Part shown: positions 60,560-64,000 of the stretch, in pieces | Numbering within the stretch: position 1 is the stretch's first letter | Layout of the letters: each line of letters begins with the position of its first letter | Assembly: GCF_009857535.1 (NCBI RefSeq) | Contig: NZ_WWCS01000003.1 | Location: 62,001-126,000 of the forward strand | DNA length: 64,000 nt | Direction: 5' to 3' | Origin: Duganella margarita | GTDB taxonomy: Bacteria > Pseudomonadota > Gammaproteobacteria > Burkholderiales > Burkholderiaceae_D | Translations under genes and position numbers: made by a program | The notes under the pieces: generated by a model | Told to the model about the DNA's origin: nothing | The model's input: only the letters and a program-made list of their open reading frames with translations | The model's database searches: none

Positions 60560-61983
60560 AGCGCCGACCGTTGTCGCTGACGTTGCGCGTGGCCTTGCTG
60601 CTGTCGGCGGTGGCGGTGGCGACTTTCCTGGCCGTCGGCGCCTACCTGTATCACACCTTGCAGCGGCAGATGGCCTATCGCGATGATGTCGAGCTGATTG
60701 CCAAGGTCAGCCAGATCCGCCGCGTGCTGGCCGAGTTACCGTCGGTGTCGGCCATGGTGCAGAACGCCCGGCCGCTGACCGACACGCTGTACGGCCACAA
60801 CGACTTCATGCTGAGGGTGAATGGCGCCGACGGCAAGCCGCTGGTGCAGACCTCCGTCACCTCGCGGCCGCTGCCGGCAGTGGACAGCGTGCCGGCGCAG
60901 CGCGCGCCGACCATGGACGACGTGCACGACTGGCAACCGGCCGTGGGCCGCGGCCGCATGGTGCGCGCCACCGGGCTGGTGGGCGTCAACCCGGCGGCCG
61001 GCGACGCCGGGGAGCCGGTGCAGATCACGCTGGCGCGGGAACGGTCGGACCGCTTGCAGCTGCTGCGTGCCTATGTCGCCGATCTGCTGGTGGCGCTGTG
61101 CGGCGGCGCCCTGCTGGCCACCGCGCTCGGTTATGCGGTGGTGCGCTACAGCATGCGGCAGTTCCGGTCGGTGATCGCCAAGGCTGGCGATATCAACGCC
61201 AGCCGTCTGAATACGCGCTTGTCGGTGGAAGATGCGCCGGTGGAGTTGCGGCAGATGGGCGAAGCCTTCAATGCCATGCTGGACCGGCTGGAGGACGGCG
61301 TGCAGCGCCTGTCCGGCTTTGCCGCCGACCTGGCGCACGATATGCGCACGCCGGTCAACACGCTGATGGTGGAAACCCAGGTGGCGCTGTCGCGTTCGCG
61401 CACGCCGGAGGAATACCAGGCGCTGCTGGCGTCCAACTCGGAGGAATACGAGCGACTGGCGCGCATGATCGAAAACACGCTGTTCCTGGCGCGGGTCGAC
61501 AATGCCCAACTGGCGCTGCGGCGCGAGTCGCTGGACTTGCAGGTGGAATTGCAGCGCATTCACGAGTATTTCGAGATCCTGGCGGATGACGGCGGCGTGC
61601 GCCTGACCGTGGAGGCCGAGCCGCTGCGCGCCGACATCGACCCGGTGCTGTTGCAGCGTGCCGTCAACAACCTGGTGTCGAACGCGATCCGCTACACGCC
61701 GGCCGGTGGCGAAGTGCATCTGTCGGCGCGCGCAGTGGAAGAGGGCGTACAACTGGCGGTCAGCAATACCGGTCCCGGCATCGCGCCCGAGCATTTACCG
61801 CATATCTTCGACCGCTACTACCGGGCCGACCAGGCGCGTTCGGATCAAGCCCATTCGGCCGGACTGGGCCTGTCGATCGTCCGCGCCATCATGAATTTAC
61901 ATGGCGGAAAGATTTCCGTGGATAGTCAGCCGGGCGCCAGCACCACGTTTTTCCTGTTGTTCAAAAAAGCCAAAAATAGTTAA
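60556..61983 (+). CDS. Heavy-metal-type sensor histidine kinase (CusS/CopS-like)
   Basis: A 475-residue membrane sensor kinase. The start is GTG 60556, overlapping the regulator's TGA (GTGA). Helix one is about residues 10-32 and helix two near 175-195, enclosing a periplasmic sensor of about 140 residues. A HAMP domain follows, then the H-box [21 protein letters not shown]-box [13 protein letters not shown] and G-box [22 protein letters not shown]. The periplasmic domain lacks an obvious Cys/Met-rich patch, so the metal cannot be named. Its last bases are followed within 10 bases by the ECF42-type promoter. Confidence 0.92.
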   Translation: MKRRPLSLTLRVALLLSAVAVATFLAVGAYLYHTLQRQMAYRDDVELIAKVSQIRRVLAELPSVSAMVQNARPLTDTLYGHNDFMLRVNGADGKPLVQTSVTSRPLPAVDSVPAQRAPTMDDVHDWQPAVGRGRMVRATGLVGVNPAAGDAGEPVQITLARERSDRLQLLRAYVADLLVALCGGALLATALGYAVVRYSMRQFRSVIAKAGDINASRLNTRLSVEDAPVELRQMGEAFNAMLDRLEDGVQRLSGFAADLAHDMRTPVNTLMVETQVALSRSRTPEEYQALLASNSEEYERLARMIENTLFLARVDNAQLALRRESLDLQVELQRIHEYFEILADDGGVRLTVEAEPLRADIDPVLLQRAVNNLVSNAIRYTPAGGEVHLSARAVEEGVQLAVSNTGPGIAPEHLPHIFDRYYRADQARSDQAHSAGLGLSIVRAIMNLHGGKISVDSQPGASTTFFLLFKKAKNS

Positions 61984-61990
61984 AAAATCG

Positions 61991-62017
61991 TGTCGATTCA
62001 TGTGGTGCTGGTGCGTC
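61991..62017 (+). promoter_or_regulatory. ECF42-type promoter of the VOC - DGPF - sigma cluster
   Basis: TGTCGA (61991-61996), 17 bases, then CGTC (62014-62017) matches the promoter signature reported for ECF42 sigma factors (TGTCGA in the -35 region; CGA/TC in the -10 region). It lies 43 bases upstream of the VOC gene. The sigma-factor gene of this type starts at 63763, so the cluster is probably autoregulated. Only one such site was noticed here. Confidence 0.7.
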
Positions 62018-62059
62018 GTAGGGGTAGAGTGAGCTACTCGTCAACCCAAGGAGACCATC

Positions 62060-62500
62060 ATGACCACCACCGTGATTCCACATCTGGTATGCGAAGGCGC
62101 CGCCGACGCTATCGAGTTCTATAAAAAAGCTTTCAACGCCGTCGAGCAGATGCGCATGCCCGGCGATAACGGCCGCATCATGCATGCCGCCCTCACCATC
62201 GGCGACTCCACCATCATGCTGGCCGATGACTTTCCCGAATACGGCGGCCTCGGGCCGAAGGCGCTGAAAGGCAGCCCGGTCACGCTGCATATGGTTGTGC
62301 CGGACGTGGACGCCTCGTTCCAGCAGGCGGTGGACGCCGGCGCCTCGGTGCGCATGGCGCCGGCCGACATGTTCTGGGGAGACCGCTATGGCCAAGTGAC
62401 CGATCCGTTCGGCCATCACTGGTCCATCGCCACCCACATCAAGGACATGACGCCTGAAGAAATGATGGCAGCGATGAAACAGCAGACCGAATGCCAATAA
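62060..62500 (+). CDS. VOC/PhnB-like glyoxalase-fold protein
   Basis: A 146-residue protein of the vicinal-oxygen-chelate superfamily, PhnB group. It begins TTTVIPHLVCEGAADAIEFYKKAF and has ALTIGDSTIMLADDFPE, VTLHMVVPDVDASFQQAVDAG and YGQVTDPFGHHWSIATH, the family end. Metal-ligand positions are partly kept. Function is unknown; PhnB proteins are widespread partners of DGPF genes. A ribosome site AAGGAG precedes the ATG. It is the first gene of the ECF42-type cluster. Confidence 0.88.
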   Translation: MTTTVIPHLVCEGAADAIEFYKKAFNAVEQMRMPGDNGRIMHAALTIGDSTIMLADDFPEYGGLGPKALKGSPVTLHMVVPDVDASFQQAVDAGASVRMAPADMFWGDRYGQVTDPFGHHWSIATHIKDMTPEEMMAAMKQQTECQ

Positions 62501-62510
62501 GGAGCGCCGC

Positions 62511-62924
62511 ATGCGATTCATGATTCTGGTAAAAGCCACTGCCGACTCCGAAGCTGGCAAGCTGCCCAGCACCGAGCTGATGACCGCCATGGGCAAGTTC
62601 AACGAAGAACTGGTCAACGCCGGCGTGCTGCTGGCGGGCGAGGGCCTGCATCCGAGCGCCAGGGGCGCGCGCATCCATTTCGATGGCGCCAGCCGCACCG
62701 TGACCGACGGCCCATTCTCCGAAACCAGGGAGCTGGTCGCCGGTTTCTGGCTGATCCAGGTGAAATCGAAGGAAGAGGCGATTGAGTGGATGAAGCGCTG
62801 CCCGAATCCATTCGACGTGCCGTCGGACATCGAAATCCGTCAAGTGTATGAAATGAGCGACTTTGGCGAGGCCGCCACGCCGGAAGTGGTGGCCCGGGAG
62901 GAGGCTTTACGGGCGCGCCTGTGA
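62511..62924 (+). CDS. YciI/DGPF-domain protein
   Basis: A 137-residue protein of the DGPF (YCII-related) family. It starts MRFMILVKATADSEAG, carries LVNAGVLLAGEGLHPS and the signature TVTDGPFSETRELVAGFW, with IQVKSKEEAIEWMKRCP. DGPF proteins are the standard partners of ECF42 sigma factors, possibly as targets or sensors of that regulation; no enzymatic role is proven. It follows the VOC gene by 10 bases with a good ribosome site (AAGGAG). Confidence 0.92.
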   Translation: MRFMILVKATADSEAGKLPSTELMTAMGKFNEELVNAGVLLAGEGLHPSARGARIHFDGASRTVTDGPFSETRELVAGFWLIQVKSKEEAIEWMKRCPNPFDVPSDIEIRQVYEMSDFGEAATPEVVAREEALRARL

Positions 62925-62960
62925 TACCTTTATGCCTAAGTCAATCTGGAGCTCGATGTA

Positions 62961-63773
62961 ATGGAATTCATGGTACTGCGCCGCGCCAATCAAAGCACGG
63001 AACGAGGGATACAGCCGCCGGCGCTGGAGCCGGGCATTTTCCTGCGCCCCAGCGTGGAGGCGGTGCGCTTGCAGCGCCGGGGCGGCGAATGGGTCGAGCT
63101 CAACGGCCCGTTTCCGCCGAAGGAGCTGATCGCCGGTTTCGTGCTGCTGGAGGCGGCGTCGCGCGAGGACATCGTCGAGCAGGTGCGCTGGTGGCCCCTG
63201 TTCGACAGCGGCGCAGTGTATGAAATCCGCGACGCCGGCTGCCCCGGCAACTGCGTCGGCTTCGATGAACGCGGCACGGCGGCCGGCACCATCCCAAAGC
63301 GCAATGACGCGCTGAAGCGTTACGTGATTTTCCTGCGTTCGGACCAGGACGCGGAAGCCAATGCCGAACCGCCGCCGGAAGTCATCGACATGATGAATGC
63401 GTTTAATGAAAGCGGCGTGCAGCAAGGCGTGCTGCTGGCCGGCGAGGGACTGAAGGGCACCGACACCGCTGCCCGTGTCCACTATGCCAATTCGCGCACC
63501 TCGGTGGTGGACGGGCCGTTCACCGAAGTGAAGGAGCTGATCGCCGGCTACTGGATGATCCAGGCCGCCTCACGCGAGGACGCGATTGCCTGGGCCAAGA
63601 CGTATCCGTATCCGCAACCGGGCGACCTGACGCTGGAAATCCGCGAGGCCTGCGAGCGCATCGACCGTCAGGAGTTCACGCCGGAAATGGTCAAAGCCGA
63701 AGAACGGCTGCGCGCCGAACTGCTGGAAGCGGGGCTGCGCAACGCCTTCAGTAAAGCGGCCCGTGGCGGCTGA
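62961..63773 (+). CDS. Double YciI/DGPF-domain protein (degenerate N-terminal plus intact C-terminal domain)
   Basis: A 270-residue tandem of two DGPF-type domains. The first (about residues 1-95) keeps WVELNGPFPPKELIAGFVLLEA but has NGPF instead of DGPF and lacks the usual first helix. The second (about 120-265) is intact: YVIFLRSDQDAEA, QQGVLLAGEGLKGTD, SVVDGPFTEVKELIAGYWMIQAA. Between them is a Cys-containing linker (AGCPGNCVGFDE). Fusion of a degenerate and an intact copy is odd for the family. It overlaps the sigma-factor gene at its end by 11 bases. Confidence 0.88.
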   Translation: MEFMVLRRANQSTERGIQPPALEPGIFLRPSVEAVRLQRRGGEWVELNGPFPPKELIAGFVLLEAASREDIVEQVRWWPLFDSGAVYEIRDAGCPGNCVGFDERGTAAGTIPKRNDALKRYVIFLRSDQDAEANAEPPPEVIDMMNAFNESGVQQGVLLAGEGLKGTDTAARVHYANSRTSVVDGPFTEVKELIAGYWMIQAASREDAIAWAKTYPYPQPGDLTLEIREACERIDRQEFTPEMVKAEERLRAELLEAGLRNAFSKAARGG

Positions 63774-64000
63774 CGTCCACAAAATCGTTGAAGCAGTGTG
63801 GCGGATGGAGTCCGCCAAAATCATCGCCGTGCTGGCGCGCATGCTGCGCGATGTCGGCCAGGCCGAGGAACTGGCGCAGGACGCGCTGGTGCTGGCGCTG
63901 GAGCGCTGGCCGGACAGCGGCGTACCGGAACAGCCGGCCGCCTGGCTGGCTACCGTCGCCAGGAACCGCGCTTTGGATGCGCTGCGCCGCCGCCAGCTGC
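63763..64000 (+). CDS. ECF sigma factor (ECF42 group), 5' part (3' end outside window)
   Basis: The GTG at 63763 opens a frame that stays open to the window edge (79 codons). It reads VHKIVEAVWRMESAKIIAVL, ARMLRDVGQAEELAQDALV, then ALERWPDSGVPEQPAAWLAT and VARNRALDALRRR, the sigma2 region of an ECF factor (core binding and -10 recognition helix). The WRMESAKIIAVLARMLRDV style, with DGPF neighbours and an ECF42-type promoter at 61991, fits the ECF42 group, which usually carries a C-terminal extension. The extension lies beyond the window. Overlaps the preceding gene by 11 bases. Confidence 0.85.
   Translation, partial: MAADVHKIVEAVWRMESAKIIAVLARMLRDVGQAEELAQDALVLALERWPDSGVPEQPAAWLATVARNRALDALRRRQL

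Overview
The window reads as chromosomal DNA of a high-GC Gram-negative betaproteobacterium, most likely Burkholderiales/Oxalobacteraceae of the Massilia-Duganella-Janthinobacterium type. This placement is inferred from overall protein character, three TonB-dependent receptors, several envelope and regulatory proteins, and small palindromic repeats; no 16S gene is present. Genes are dense, many neighbours overlap by 1-11 bases, and I found no prophage, CRISPR array, tRNA or rRNA.

Layout. 1-2.8 kb: end of an Asp/Glu racemase, a GST, a periplasmic binding protein, a gamma-carbonic-anhydrase-like protein and a small membrane protein. 2.9-6.5 kb: a Fur-box-controlled haem-type TonB receptor followed by a HemS/ChuS-like haem-handling protein with a signal peptide. 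6.5-10.1 kb: a TonB receptor coupled to a Tat-exported glycerophosphodiesterase, behind a Pho-box-like promoter. 10.2-22.5 kb: mostly housekeeping (Hsp33, a second gamma-CA, PHP phosphatase, HtpX, a YciO-like protein, an M50 protease, TrpS, DapA, BamC). 22.5-29.3 kb: RoxA hydroxylase and a six-gene block (AraC regulator, AhpD-like protein, acyl-CoA-dehydrogenase-like flavoprotein, complete ABC importer) that looks like uptake and oxidation of an unknown organic, perhaps organosulfur, compound. 29.4-33.6 kb: SlyD, an exported protein of unknown function overlapping mutS, and MutS.

33.7-49.7 kb: a GAF histidine kinase, a DJ-1/PfpI protein, an ABM-domain protein, a large TonB receptor, a potassium-channel-like protein with a C-terminal zinc ribbon, a GH53 galactanase, two diguanylate cyclases, a YcaC-like hydrolase, a chemotaxis receptor and Dps. 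Two decayed genes lie here: a hybrid kinase fragment (33.8 kb) and a LysR fragment (40.7 kb), both apparently shortened by internal deletion. A 133-bp MITE-like element with inverted ends sits inside a terminator hairpin at 49.0 kb.

49.8-64 kb: an RND efflux operon; an exported alpha/beta hydrolase behind a four-half-site, 11-bp-period operator array; a cyclase gene broken by one in-frame TGA; a metal-response module (CzcE-like, DUF305 and beta-propeller genes divergent from a CusRS/CopRS-like two-component system); and at the right edge a VOC - DGPF - double-DGPF - ECF sigma cluster with an ECF42-type promoter motif.

Main themes: nutrient and metal scavenging under Fur-, Pho- and Cop/Cus-like control, each supported by a recognisable operator, and small-scale genome decay. 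Promoter and operator calls are by-eye matches and were not scored statistically.
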